Shown: piece after piece, positions 1 to 5,403 of the stretch
Position numbering within the stretch: the first letter of the stretch is position 1
How the letters are laid out: the number at the start of each line of letters is the position of its first letter
Origin: Rhodocyclaceae bacterium
GTDB lineage: Bacteria; Pseudomonadota; Gammaproteobacteria; Burkholderiales; Rhodocyclaceae
Assembly: GCA_020849155.1 (NCBI GenBank)
Contig: JADLGU010000359.1
Location: 1-6,391 of the forward strand
Direction of reading: 5' to 3'
DNA: 6,391 nucleotides
Program-made: the position numbers and the translations under genes
The notes under the pieces: model-generated
Told to the model about the DNA's origin: nothing
Databases searched by the model: none
The model's input: only the letters and a program-made list of their open reading frames with translations

Positions 1-120
1 AACTATCGCTTCAACCGACGATTCGATCTGGCGAGCATGCTCGCACGGCTGGCCACCGCCGCCGTGCAAACACCGCCTATGCCCTACCGGCTCGTAAAGT
101 TGGCTGAGGCTCATTGGTAA
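1..120 (+). CDS. IS1595-family transposase, C-terminal fragment (cut by window edge)
   Basis: Only the last 39 residues and the TAA stop lie in the window, reading in frame from base 1. The tail contains RFNRRFDL followed by TPPMPYRL and ends in KLAEAHW. This matches the typical C-terminus of IS1595/ISXO2-like DDE transposases, which carry YRFNRRFDL and PPMPYR near their ends; I recognise this from family knowledge and have not searched it. The protein would catalyse cut-and-paste movement of its element. The catalytic residues lie upstream of the window, so whether the gene is intact cannot be judged. It points toward the 3' end of hemY, so read-through from the heme operon would be antisense to it. 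Confidence 0.85.
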   Translation, partial: NYRFNRRFDLASMLARLATAAVQTPPMPYRLVKLAEAHW

Positions 121-142
121 TCAGGTTGGGTTTAATCAGCCC
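121..142. repeat. Probable terminal inverted repeat (right end) of the IS1595-type element
   Basis: The 22 bp between the transposase stop and the hemY coding sequence read, on the minus strand from outside in, GGGCTGATTAAACCCAACC. A GGGCTGATT-like outer end suits IS1595-family elements. The outer boundary is placed at about 140-142 because hemY coding begins there. The partner repeat lies outside the window, so identity and exact boundary are inferred. IS1595 elements usually make 8-bp target duplications, so the adjacent 143-150 would be the local copy. Confidence 0.55.
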
Positions 143-1314
143 TGCCGACACAGGGCGGCGGCGCTGCGGTAAGCCTGATTGGATTCCTCGCTGCGTCCCA
201 GCTGGGCGAACAGGGTGGCCAGCTCGACATGGGCTTCCTGGCTCGGCTGCACCGCCAACGAGGCCTCGAAGTAACTCTGCGCCTTGCCCCACAGCTGCTG
301 CTCGCGGCAAAGGCGGCCAAGGGCCAACAACAGGCGCGCATCCTGCGGTTGCCGCTCCAGCCACTTCTCGGCGCGGGCGATGCGCGCCAGAATGTCACCG
401 CCGCGGCATTCGGCATACAGGCCGGCAAGCTCGGAATCCCATTCGGCTTCGACACGCTGCTCGATGATGCGCTGGGCCGTGGCCCCGTCGCCGGCGCCGA
501 TCAGCGCCCGCGCCGCCTCGGCCGCCAGCCGCGCGGCGCGCCGCTCCTCGGCCGGCACCTCGTCCCAGTAGGCGGCCAGGGCGCGGGCATCGCCCTCGCG
601 GCCGCGCAGGTTCTCCAGATGGGCGCGCTGCTTCAGCGGAGCGGCCCCCTCCTGCGTCAGGGCCCGATGCTTCTCCAGCTGGCGCGCCACCTTCAGCACC
701 TCGTCCCAGCGGCCCAGGCCGCGGTGCACCCTGAGCGCCAGGCGCAACGCCGCGATGTGCCGCCCGCCGCTCGCCTGCAGCGCCTCGAGCGCCGCCAGGG
801 CGGCATCGAAGCGGCGCGCATCGACGTGCAGCTCGGCCTCGGTCATCAGTCGCGCGGCATGGGCTTCGGCGTCGTGCTCGGCAGCGCGCTGGAGCCACTC
901 CGCCTCGCGCCGCGCGTCGCGCAGGAAATGCGCGGCGCGGGCGGCGACCAGCGCCGAGAGCGCCGGCGCCTCGCCGGCGCCGTGCGACAGCGCGGCGTTC
1001 TTCAGGGCGTGGCCGTAGCGCCCCTCGAAGAGCTGCTGCACCGCCTCGCGCAAGGCGCGGCCGGCCTTCTCGCGGCGCTTGCGCTCGCGGAACTCGCGCA
1101 CCGCCCGTGGCAGACGCAAGGTGTGGGAGACCAGGCGCAGCAAGAGGTGGCCGAGCAGAAAGCCGCCGACGATCAGCACCACGAACAGGTTCAGCGACAG
1201 CTCGAGCCGCCAGGGCGGCAGCGCCACCAGCACGTAGCCCTCGTTGTAGCCGAGCGCCAGCGACACGCCGACGGCCAGGGCGAACAGCGCCAGCAGCCAG
1301 AGCAGGATGCGCAT
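136..1314 (-). CDS. hemY: HemY, membrane TPR protein of the heme operon; stop codon lies in the IS end
   Basis: The 392-residue protein opens with a hydrophobic segment (about residues 3-22), a short periplasmic-type loop with LGYNEGYVLVALPPWRLELS, and a second membrane segment (about 41-61). This is the HemY N-terminal arrangement. A long alpha-helical, Ala/Arg/Glu-rich region follows, with tetratricopeptide-like repeats. The clearest is near the C-terminus (LLLALGRLCREQQLWGKAQS and the next helix pair). Proteobacterial HemY is an inner-membrane protein of the hemCDXY operon with an incompletely defined role in late heme synthesis. It is unrelated to the Bacillus protoporphyrinogen oxidase also called HemY. 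Its ATG overlaps the hemX stop (TAATG), which suggests translational coupling. The length is close to that of E. coli HemY, but the final TGA falls within the probable IS terminal repeat, so the native last few residues may have been replaced. Confidence 0.9.
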   Translation of the reverse strand: MRILLWLLALFALAVGVSLALGYNEGYVLVALPPWRLELSLNLFVVLIVGGFLLGHLLLRLVSHTLRLPRAVREFRERKRREKAGRALREAVQQLFEGRYGHALKNAALSHGAGEAPALSALVAARAAHFLRDARREAEWLQRAAEHDAEAHAARLMTEAELHVDARRFDAALAALEALQASGGRHIAALRLALRVHRGLGRWDEVLKVARQLEKHRALTQEGAAPLKQRAHLENLRGREGDARALAAYWDEVPAEERRAARLAAEAARALIGAGDGATAQRIIEQRVEAEWDSELAGLYAECRGGDILARIARAEKWLERQPQDARLLLALGRLCREQQLWGKAQSYFEASLAVQPSQEAHVELATLFAQLGRSEESNQAYRSAAALCRQG

Positions 1315-2435
1315 TAGTTGGTTCCGGAGGCCGCGCCCCGCGCGGCCGAACTGCCGTCACCCCCGCCCCGAGGGCGGGGGATGGGGGGTGGGGTGTCTCT
1401 TTCCTTCGCCACCTTGTAATTGCGCAGCGTCGTCAGGCTTTCCTGCAGCGTCGGCAGCTCGCGGCCGACATCGGCGGCGGCCAACTGCCTGAGCGTCGCC
1501 AGGGCCGACTGCACCGGCTTGGCACGAGGGTCGAAATAGCGCTCGATCCAGGCCTGCGCCAGGCGGATGTCCTGCTGGAACGACTTGCCGTCGCGCTGCA
1601 GCAGCGCCAGGCGGGCGTTCACCAGCCGCAGCTTGAGGTTCTCGCGCAGGAAGAAGGCGTGGCTGGGCGAGAGCAGGGCCGGGTCGGGCCGGTCGAGCCG
1701 CTCGATGCGCACCAGGCTCCGCAGCTCCTGCCACAGCTCGCCCAGCAGTTTCTCCCAGTAGCCGGGCGGCGCGGCCGGCTTGAAGGAATCCTGCGCCGGC
1801 TCGGCGCGCAGCTTGGCCTCGAAGGCCAGCGGCAGGGTATCCACGGCGCCGACCACGCTCTCGATGCGCAGGGCGATGCCGGGCACGTCGGCCAGCGGCT
1901 GGGCCTTGAGCCGCTCGATGTCGCGGGCGATCACCTTGCGCAGCGGCAGCAACTGGGCCCGGCCGGCGGCGGCGAGGCGCGCATCGGCGCCCTGCAGGGC
2001 GAGCAGCGCCGCCTCGACGTTGCCGGCCAGCTGCAGCTGCTGGGCGGCGGCGTTGAGCGCCGCTTCGGTCTCGGCCAGCAGGCGCTCGTCGCGGTTGCGC
2101 GTCAGTTCCTGCACCATGGCGTCGAGCGCCGCCTGCTGGCTCTGCGACTCGGCCAGTTTCGCTTCCAGCGCGCCGGTCTTGGCCTGCAGGGCCGCCAGCG
2201 CCTCCTGGTTCTGCCGGGCCAGCGCCCGCGCCTCGCCGGCCGCCGCGTCGCCGCCGGCCAGGCGGCGGGCCACTTCCTGCTGCAGCTCGGCCATGCGGGC
2301 GCGCGAATCGATCCACTGCCAGCCCAGCAGGGCCAGTGCCGCCAGCGCCAGCCACAGGGCGGGCCGGCGCAGGGCCGCCAGCGCCTGCTGCTGCCGGCCC
2401 GGCCTTGCCGCCGATGTCAGTGCGTCCTGTTCCAT
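1314..2435 (-). CDS. hemX: HemX, membrane-anchored coiled-coil protein of the heme operon
   Basis: The 373-residue protein has a short basic cytoplasmic N-terminus and one transmembrane helix at about residues 25-41 (PALWLALAALALLGWQW). A long predicted coiled coil follows (about 45-120), then the HemX domain with PPGYWEKLLGELWQEL and FFLRENLKLRLVNARLALLQ. HemX is often mis-annotated as uroporphyrinogen-III C-methyltransferase because of hemD/hemX/cobA fusions elsewhere. No SAM-methyltransferase domain is visible here. Its biochemical role is not established; it probably helps organise heme enzymes at the membrane. It starts 13 bp after hemD and its TAA overlaps the hemY ATG. The tail after residue 346 (DTPPPIPRPRGGGDG) is low-complexity, unlike the rest of the protein, and is encoded by a GC-rich palindromic repeat. 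Confidence 0.88.
   Translation of the reverse strand: MEQDALTSAARPGRQQQALAALRRPALWLALAALALLGWQWIDSRARMAELQQEVARRLAGGDAAAGEARALARQNQEALAALQAKTGALEAKLAESQSQQAALDAMVQELTRNRDERLLAETEAALNAAAQQLQLAGNVEAALLALQGADARLAAAGRAQLLPLRKVIARDIERLKAQPLADVPGIALRIESVVGAVDTLPLAFEAKLRAEPAQDSFKPAAPPGYWEKLLGELWQELRSLVRIERLDRPDPALLSPSHAFFLRENLKLRLVNARLALLQRDGKSFQQDIRLAQAWIERYFDPRAKPVQSALATLRQLAAADVGRELPTLQESLTTLRNYKVAKERDTPPPIPRPRGGGDGSSAARGAASGTN
1360..1395. repeat. GC-rich palindromic repeat inside the 3' end of hemX
   Basis: A perfect 9-bp stem, CCCCCGCCC (1360-1368) and GGGCGGGGG (1372-1380), is separated by a 3-nt loop. It is followed by a G-rich arm (ATGGGGGGTGGGGTGTC, to about 1397). On the minus strand this reads like the ACCCCACCCCCC-plus-GC-stem elements scattered between genes in many beta- and gammaproteobacterial genomes, as I know them. 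Here it sits in frame in hemX and encodes roughly residues 347-359. The palindrome is seen directly; membership in a dispersed repeat family is inferred, because only one copy is in the window. Confidence 0.6.
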
Positions 2436-2448
2436 GATCCCGTCCGTT

Positions 2449-3225
2449 TCACCGCCCCGAGAAATGCGCTTCCAGTCCCTGCAGCAAGCCGGCGTCGCCC
2501 GGCCCAGTCACGACGACCCGGGCGAAGCCCAGGGTCCGCGCCGCCTCGCCGATGCGCTGGTGGGCGACGAACAGCGGAACGCGCTTGAGCGCCGCCGCGT
2601 CCGCCGCGCCGACCATCGCCACCAGGTTGTCCAGCCCCTCGCTGCTGGTCACCGTCAGGGCGTCGATCGCGTCCTGCGCCAGCGCCGCGCGCAGGGGCCC
2701 GGCGTCGATCTGCGGCCGGCCGCGCCGGTAGCAGGGAATGCGTTCCACCCGCGCGCCGCGCGCTTCCAGCGTCTCGCCGAGCAGCTCGCGCCCGGCATCG
2801 CCGCGGAAGATCGCCACCCGTCGGCCGCGCAGGGCCTCGGCCTGGAACTCGGGCCGCTGCAGCAGCGCCTCGCTGTCGAAGCGCCCGCCTTCCGGGCTGA
2901 TGATATGCGCCACGCCGAAACGGGCGATGGCGCGCGCGCTCGTCTCGCCCATCGCCGCGGCGGCGACCCGCTCCGGCCAGGCACGCCGCGCCGTGATGAC
3001 GGAGAGCGCCTTCTGCGCCGCGTTCGGGCTGACGAAGATGGCCAGGTCGAAGCTGTCGATGCGCGCCGCCGCGTCCTGCAGGGGACGCGGGTCGTCGGCA
3101 TCGAAGATCGCCAGCACCGGGAAGCGCAGGGCGCTGCCGCCGCGCGCCTCGATCTCCCGCGCCAGTTTCTCGGCCTGCTCCGCCGGCCGCGTCACAACGA
3201 TCTGCCTGCCTCGCAGGGCGCTCAT
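2449..3225 (-). CDS. hemD: Uroporphyrinogen-III synthase
   Basis: HemD closes hydroxymethylbilane, the HemC product, into uroporphyrinogen III with inversion of ring D, in the cytoplasm. The 258-residue product has the usual family length. It starts RGRQIVVTRPAEQAEKLARE, the typical VTRP motif at the first strand. The two-lobed HemD fold is suggested by AIFVSPNAAQKAL (about 62-74), GETSARAIARFGV, the second-lobe strand VAIFRGDAGRELLGETL, a CYRR segment, and the late TVTSSEGLDNLV motif. Sequence conservation in this family is low, but position directly after hemC is decisive. The ATG overlaps the hemC TGA by 4 bp (ATGA), so translation is probably coupled. No internal damage is seen. Confidence 0.95.
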   Translation of the reverse strand: MSALRGRQIVVTRPAEQAEKLAREIEARGGSALRFPVLAIFDADDPRPLQDAAARIDSFDLAIFVSPNAAQKALSVITARRAWPERVAAAAMGETSARAIARFGVAHIISPEGGRFDSEALLQRPEFQAEALRGRRVAIFRGDAGRELLGETLEARGARVERIPCYRRGRPQIDAGPLRAALAQDAIDALTVTSSEGLDNLVAMVGAADAAALKRVPLFVAHQRIGEAARTLGFARVVVTGPGDAGLLQGLEAHFSGR

Positions 3226-4157
3226 CCGCCCAAAGCAGCCAGGATCTCTTCGGCGCCGCGCGCCCGCAATTCGTCGGCCAGCGCCTGGCCGAGCGCTTCG
3301 GCATCCTTCGGCTCACCGCGCAGCTCCGCGCCGGCCATGCGGCTGCCGTCGGGCGCGGCGACGAAGCCGCGCAGTCGCAGCCGGCCGTTGTCGATTTCGG
3401 CGAAGGCGCCGAGCGGCACCTCGCAGCTGCCCGCCAGGGCGCGCGAGACGGCGCGCTCGGCGCGCACGCAGGCGGCGGTGTCGGCGTCGGCCAGCGGCGC
3501 CATCCAGGCCGCCACTTCGGGCCGCTCGGCCAGCGCCTCGATGCCCAGCGCGCCCTGCCCGGCCGCCGGCAGCGACAGCTCCGAGGGCAGCACGGCGCGG
3601 ATGCGCGCGGCGAGGCCGAGGCGGGTGAGGCCGGCGGCGGCGAGGATGATGGCGTCGTACTGCCCCTCGTCGAGCTTGCGCAGGCGGGTGTCGAGGTTGC
3701 CGCGCAGGCTGCTCACCGCCAGATAGGGAAAGCGGGCGTGCAGTTGCGCCTCGCGGCGCAGGCTGGAGGTGCCGACCACCCCGCCGGGCGGGATGTCCTC
3801 CAGGCCGGCGTACTTGTTCGAGACGAAGGCATCGAGCGGATTCTCCCGCGCCGAGATCGCCACCAGGGCGAAATCCGGCTCCATCGTCATCGGCACATCC
3901 TTCATGGAATGGACCGCGATGTCGGCCCGTCTGTCCAGCAGCGCCGTCTCCAGTTCCTTGACGAAGAGGCCCTTGCCGCCGACCTTGGCCAGTGGCCGGT
4001 CGAGGATCTGGTCGCCGCGGGTGGTCATGCCGAGCAGCTCGACCGCGCAGCGCGGATACAATGCGCGCAGGCGGTCGCGCACATGCTCGGCCTGCCAGAG
4101 GGCGAGGCGCGATTCGCGCGTGGCGATGACGATGCGCTCGGGGTGGCTGTGATCCAA
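3222..4157 (-). CDS. hemC: Porphobilinogen deaminase (hydroxymethylbilane synthase)
   Basis: HemC joins four porphobilinogen molecules into hydroxymethylbilane in the cytoplasm, feeding HemD. The 311-residue protein covers the full family length. Visible motifs are IATRESRLALWQAEHV (11-26), TRGDQILD (46-53), KGLFVKELE (62-70), and HSMKDVP with the catalytic Asp at 87. SSLRREAQL and LRGNLDTRLRKLD bind cofactor and substrate. Cys245 in AGSCEVPLGA is the dipyrromethane cofactor attachment residue. The start is TTG at 4157: no in-frame ATG or GTG gives a full N-terminus, and a GAGAG motif (4165-4169, minus strand) sits 7 nt upstream. It is the first gene of hemCDXY and is divergent from the thioredoxin-like gene, with 21 bp between start codons. 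Confidence 0.96.
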   Translation of the reverse strand: MDHSHPERIVIATRESRLALWQAEHVRDRLRALYPRCAVELLGMTTRGDQILDRPLAKVGGKGLFVKELETALLDRRADIAVHSMKDVPMTMEPDFALVAISARENPLDAFVSNKYAGLEDIPPGGVVGTSSLRREAQLHARFPYLAVSSLRGNLDTRLRKLDEGQYDAIILAAAGLTRLGLAARIRAVLPSELSLPAAGQGALGIEALAERPEVAAWMAPLADADTAACVRAERAVSRALAGSCEVPLGAFAEIDNGRLRLRGFVAAPDGSRMAGAELRGEPKDAEALGQALADELRARGAEEILAALGG

Positions 4158-4178
4158 TTGGGGACTCTCGGAACGAAT

Positions 4179-4667
4179 ATGCTGCGCGGCTTGCGACGGG
4201 TGGGGCTGATTCTAGCATGGCTGCCCGCGGCCCTCGCCGCGGCGGCGGACGGGATCGCCCCGGCGCGCGACCTGGCAGCCGACGGCCGCGCCATGCGGGC
4301 CCGGGGACCGGTGATGCTGGTGCTGTTCAGCCAGGCCGACTGCCCCTGGTGCGAACGCGCCCGGCGCGAGGTGCTGCTGCCCCTGCAGCGCGAGCCGGCT
4401 TCGGCGCGGCGCCTGCTGCTGCGCGAGGTGGCGCTCGACGCCGACGCGCCGCTGACCGGCTTCGACGGCCAGCGCAGCAGCCAGCGCCTGTTCGCCGAGG
4501 CGGCGGGCGCCCGCTTCGCGCCGACGCTGATGGTCTTCGGTCCCGACGGCCGGCGCCTGGCCGAGCCCATCGTCGGCTTCCTGACCGCCGATTTCTACGC
4601 CGAGTACGTCAACCGCGCCGTCGAGGCGGGCCTGGCACGCCTGAGATCGCCGTCTTCCGCAGACTGA
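4179..4667 (+). CDS. Secreted thioredoxin-fold protein with CPWC motif (SoxW-like)
   Basis: The 162-residue product starts with a Sec-type signal peptide: basic MLRGLRR, a hydrophobic core, and an Ala-rich cleavage region near residues 20-24. The mature part has the thioredoxin strand VMLVLFSQADCPWCERAR with the redox pair Cys55 and Cys58 after SQAD. The cis-Pro loop is FAPTLMVF (Pro115), followed by DGRRLAEPIVGF. It should act in the periplasm as a thiol-disulfide reductase or oxidase; the substrate is unknown. Similar proteins are annotated SoxW-like or thioredoxin-family. A link to cytochrome c or heme handling is only suggested by its position divergent from hemC. The ATG at 4179 was chosen because it gives a complete signal peptide; longer readings run through hemC. 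Its ribosome-binding site is weak (GGAAC just upstream). Its last six codons and stop lie in the first copy of a 26-bp direct repeat. Confidence 0.85.
   Translation: MLRGLRRVGLILAWLPAALAAAADGIAPARDLAADGRAMRARGPVMLVLFSQADCPWCERARREVLLPLQREPASARRLLLREVALDADAPLTGFDGQRSSQRLFAEAAGARFAPTLMVFGPDGRRLAEPIVGFLTADFYAEYVNRAVEAGLARLRSPSSAD
4209..4217 (-). promoter_or_regulatory. Candidate extended -10 promoter for the hemCDXY operon
   Basis: The minus strand reads TGCTAGAAT, a TGn extension joined to a -10-like hexamer TAGAAT (5 of 6 matches to TATAAT). No good -35 is seen at the usual distance, which an extended -10 can tolerate. Initiation would be near 4202, giving a leader of about 45 nt before the hemC TTG. 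The element lies inside the signal-peptide codons of the divergent thioredoxin-like gene. This is a motif call only. Confidence 0.4.
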
Positions 4668-4672
4668 CTTTT
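4647..4672. repeat. 26-bp direct repeat, left copy (flanks hicAB)
   Basis: It begins TCGCCGTCTTCCGC and ends AGACTGACTTTT, and is identical base for base to 5378-5403. It includes the final codons (SPSSAD) and the TGA of the thioredoxin-like gene. It contains a small dyad, GTCT-TCCGC-AGAC (4652-4664). Outside the 26 bp the two contexts diverge at once on both sides. Confidence 0.95.
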
Positions 4673-4728
4673 CCGGATGACTGCTCGCGGTTATTGCCTC
4701 CTACCGCTCGCGTACCCTGCCGCCTGCG

Positions 4729-4757
4729 TTGCCACTGCTATCACTTTTTGCTAGCAT
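4729..4757 (+). promoter_or_regulatory. Sigma70-type promoter of hicAB with overlapping inverted repeat
   Basis: A -35-like TTGCCA (4729-4734) and a -10-like TAGCAT (4752-4757) are separated by exactly 17 bp. The -10 is preceded by TGC, an extended -10. Transcription would start about 4763-4765, on the hicA start codon itself. An imperfect inverted repeat, GCCACTGCTA (4731-4740) and TAGCATAGTGGC (4752-4763, two extra bases), covers the promoter. It is a candidate operator for HicB or the HicAB complex. Confidence 0.6.
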
Positions 4758-4763
4758 AGTGGC

Positions 4764-5018
4764 GTGAATGCCAAACACCGCAAGACGCTCGCCGCGATCT
4801 TTGCGCGCCCGACGTCGGCGTCCATCTCGTTCGCCGACATCGAGTCGCTCATCAAGACTCTCGGCGGTTCCATCTCGGAGCGCGAAGGATCGCGCGTCAA
4901 GATCGAACTCAACGGCGAGCAGTGGCGGTGCCACAGGCCCCATCCGGGAAAGGAAGCGAAGCGTTATCAGGTCGAAGAGGCGCGCGAACTGCTGATGCGC
5001 GCAGGAGTCATGCCATGA
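4764..5018 (+). CDS. hicA: HicA family type II toxin (mRNA interferase)
   Basis: HicA toxins are small proteins with a double-stranded-RNA-binding fold that cut mRNA and stop growth until neutralised by HicB. The 84-residue product reads MNAKHRKTLAAIFARP, then an IESLIKTLGG helix, GSRVKIELNG, and CHRPHPGKEAKRYQV followed by a final helix. It matches the longer HicA subgroup with the HRKTL N-terminus, and the conserved catalytic His is probably His57. The GTG at 4764 was chosen because family members begin MNxKHRKTL. No ribosome-binding site precedes it, and the predicted transcript start falls on it, so translation may be leaderless. The stop overlaps the hicB start (ATGA). The key His is present, so the toxin looks intact. 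Confidence 0.9.
   Translation: MNAKHRKTLAAIFARPTSASISFADIESLIKTLGGSISEREGSRVKIELNGEQWRCHRPHPGKEAKRYQVEEARELLMRAGVMP
5003..5007 (+). promoter_or_regulatory. Ribosome-binding site of hicB
   Basis: AGGAG lies 7 nt before the ATG at 5015. It fixes the hicB start at the ATGA overlap, rather than at a longer in-frame start inside hicA (4922). The contrast with hicA, which has no such site, suggests that antitoxin is translated more strongly than toxin. Confidence 0.7.
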
Positions 5019-5353
5019 ACACGATGTCGTACAAGGGTTACACCGCTCGCGTCGAATTCGACGAGCGAGACTATATTTTCGTCGGCCGCATCCTCGGCAT
5101 CCGCGGCATCATCAGCTTCCACGGCGAAACGGTGGCGGAGTTGCAGACCGAGTTCGAGCACGCCGTCAAGGACTACCTGGCCGACTGCAGGAAAGCCGGC
5201 GTGCATCCCGAGAAGCCCGCTTCCGGCAAGTTGCTGCTGCGCGTGCCTCCCGAAATTCACGGCCGCGCGCTGGTAGCGGCGCAGGCCGCAGGCAAGAGCC
5301 TCAATCAATGGGCCACCGAGGTCTTGCAGCATGCCGTTCAGCAAGACGGCTGA
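5015..5353 (+). CDS. hicB: HicB family antitoxin with C-terminal ribbon-helix-helix domain
   Basis: The 112-residue protein has two parts. Residues 1-65 form the HicB partial RNase H-like fold (YKGYTARVEFDERDYIFVGR, then GIISFHGETVAELQTEFEHA). Residues about 71-110 form a ribbon-helix-helix DNA-binding domain with the hallmark LLLRVPPEIHGRAL and AGKSLNQWATEVL. It binds and blocks HicA and, with HicA, probably represses the hicAB promoter. It is cotranscribed with hicA through a 4-bp ATGA overlap. Toxin-before-antitoxin order is normal for hicAB. No truncation is seen. Confidence 0.93.
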   Translation: MNTMSYKGYTARVEFDERDYIFVGRILGIRGIISFHGETVAELQTEFEHAVKDYLADCRKAGVHPEKPASGKLLLRVPPEIHGRALVAAQAAGKSLNQWATEVLQHAVQQDG

Positions 5354-5387
5354 CTTGCGGGATCCGATAGGCGCCGGTCGCCGTCTT
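5343..5387. repeat. 8-bp inverted repeat linking the end of hicB to the right 26-bp repeat
   Basis: AAGACGGC (5343-5350, the last codons of hicB) is the exact reverse complement of GCCGTCTT (5380-5387, inside the right direct repeat). The loop is 29 nt. A short T run (5400-5403) follows at a distance. It could help end hicAB transcription, but the loop is long and the T tract short and far away, so it is a weak terminator candidate. Confidence 0.35.
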
Positions 5388-5403
5388 CCGCAGACTGACT
5401 TTT
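5378..5403. repeat. 26-bp direct repeat, right copy (flanks hicAB)
   Basis: Identical to 4647-4672. Its last two bases, with the A at 5404, form the TAA stop of the minus-strand channel gene. The copy lies 24 bp after the hicB stop. Both flanking genes therefore end in or at a copy of the repeat. Confidence 0.95.

Larger units (their letters stand above)
1..142 (+). mobile_element. Insertion sequence of IS1595 type, right end only
   Basis: The transposase tail plus the probable terminal repeat form the right-hand end of an insertion sequence. The left part is beyond the window. It lies directly against the 3' end of hemY, so it landed at or in the end of the heme operon. No operon terminator hairpin is visible between hemY and the IS end. 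Confidence 0.7.
4673..5403 (+). mobile_element. Putative hicAB cassette inserted between two convergent genes
   Basis: The 731-bp unit holds a promoter region, hicA, hicB, a 24-bp tail and one copy of the 26-bp repeat. An identical repeat lies immediately before it. Removing the unit would restore a compact junction in which the thioredoxin-like TGA and the channel-gene TAA (minus strand) are separated by 3 bp. Base composition inside looks less GC-rich than in the flanking genes. No transposase or integrase is encoded, so if mobile it depends on help from elsewhere. Insertion is inferred from the repeat and the junction logic; the mechanism is unknown. Confidence 0.6.

Noticed and set aside
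229..1317. 362-codon plus-strand open frame opposite hemY
   Set aside because: It is rich in Gln, Arg and Leu without domain motifs and mirrors hemY codon structure, so it is a shadow frame.
1107..3726. Long plus-strand open frames (1107-2588 and 1780-3726) opposite hemC, hemD, hemX and hemY
   Set aside because: High GC content leaves antisense frames open. Their translations are Ala/Arg/Ser/Gly-rich with no recognisable domains, and they lie fully opposite well-supported genes.
4057..4062. TACAAT as a -10 element for the thioredoxin-like gene
   Set aside because: No -35 at a suitable distance, and it lies more than 110 bp upstream inside hemC. A single hexamer match is not enough.
3738..4178. 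Upstream extension of the thioredoxin-like gene through hemC
   Set aside because: The extension is antisense to conserved hemC codons, and the ATG at 4179 gives a clean signal peptide.
4922..5014. Longer hicB start 31 codons upstream, inside hicA
   Set aside because: The AGGAG site with 7-nt spacing and the ATGA overlap favour 5015. The extra N-terminal residues do not resemble HicB.
4673..5403. hicAB unit as an integron gene cassette
   Set aside because: The flanking 26-bp repeats do not show the attC-type core sites or the long imperfect palindrome expected, and no integrase is present.
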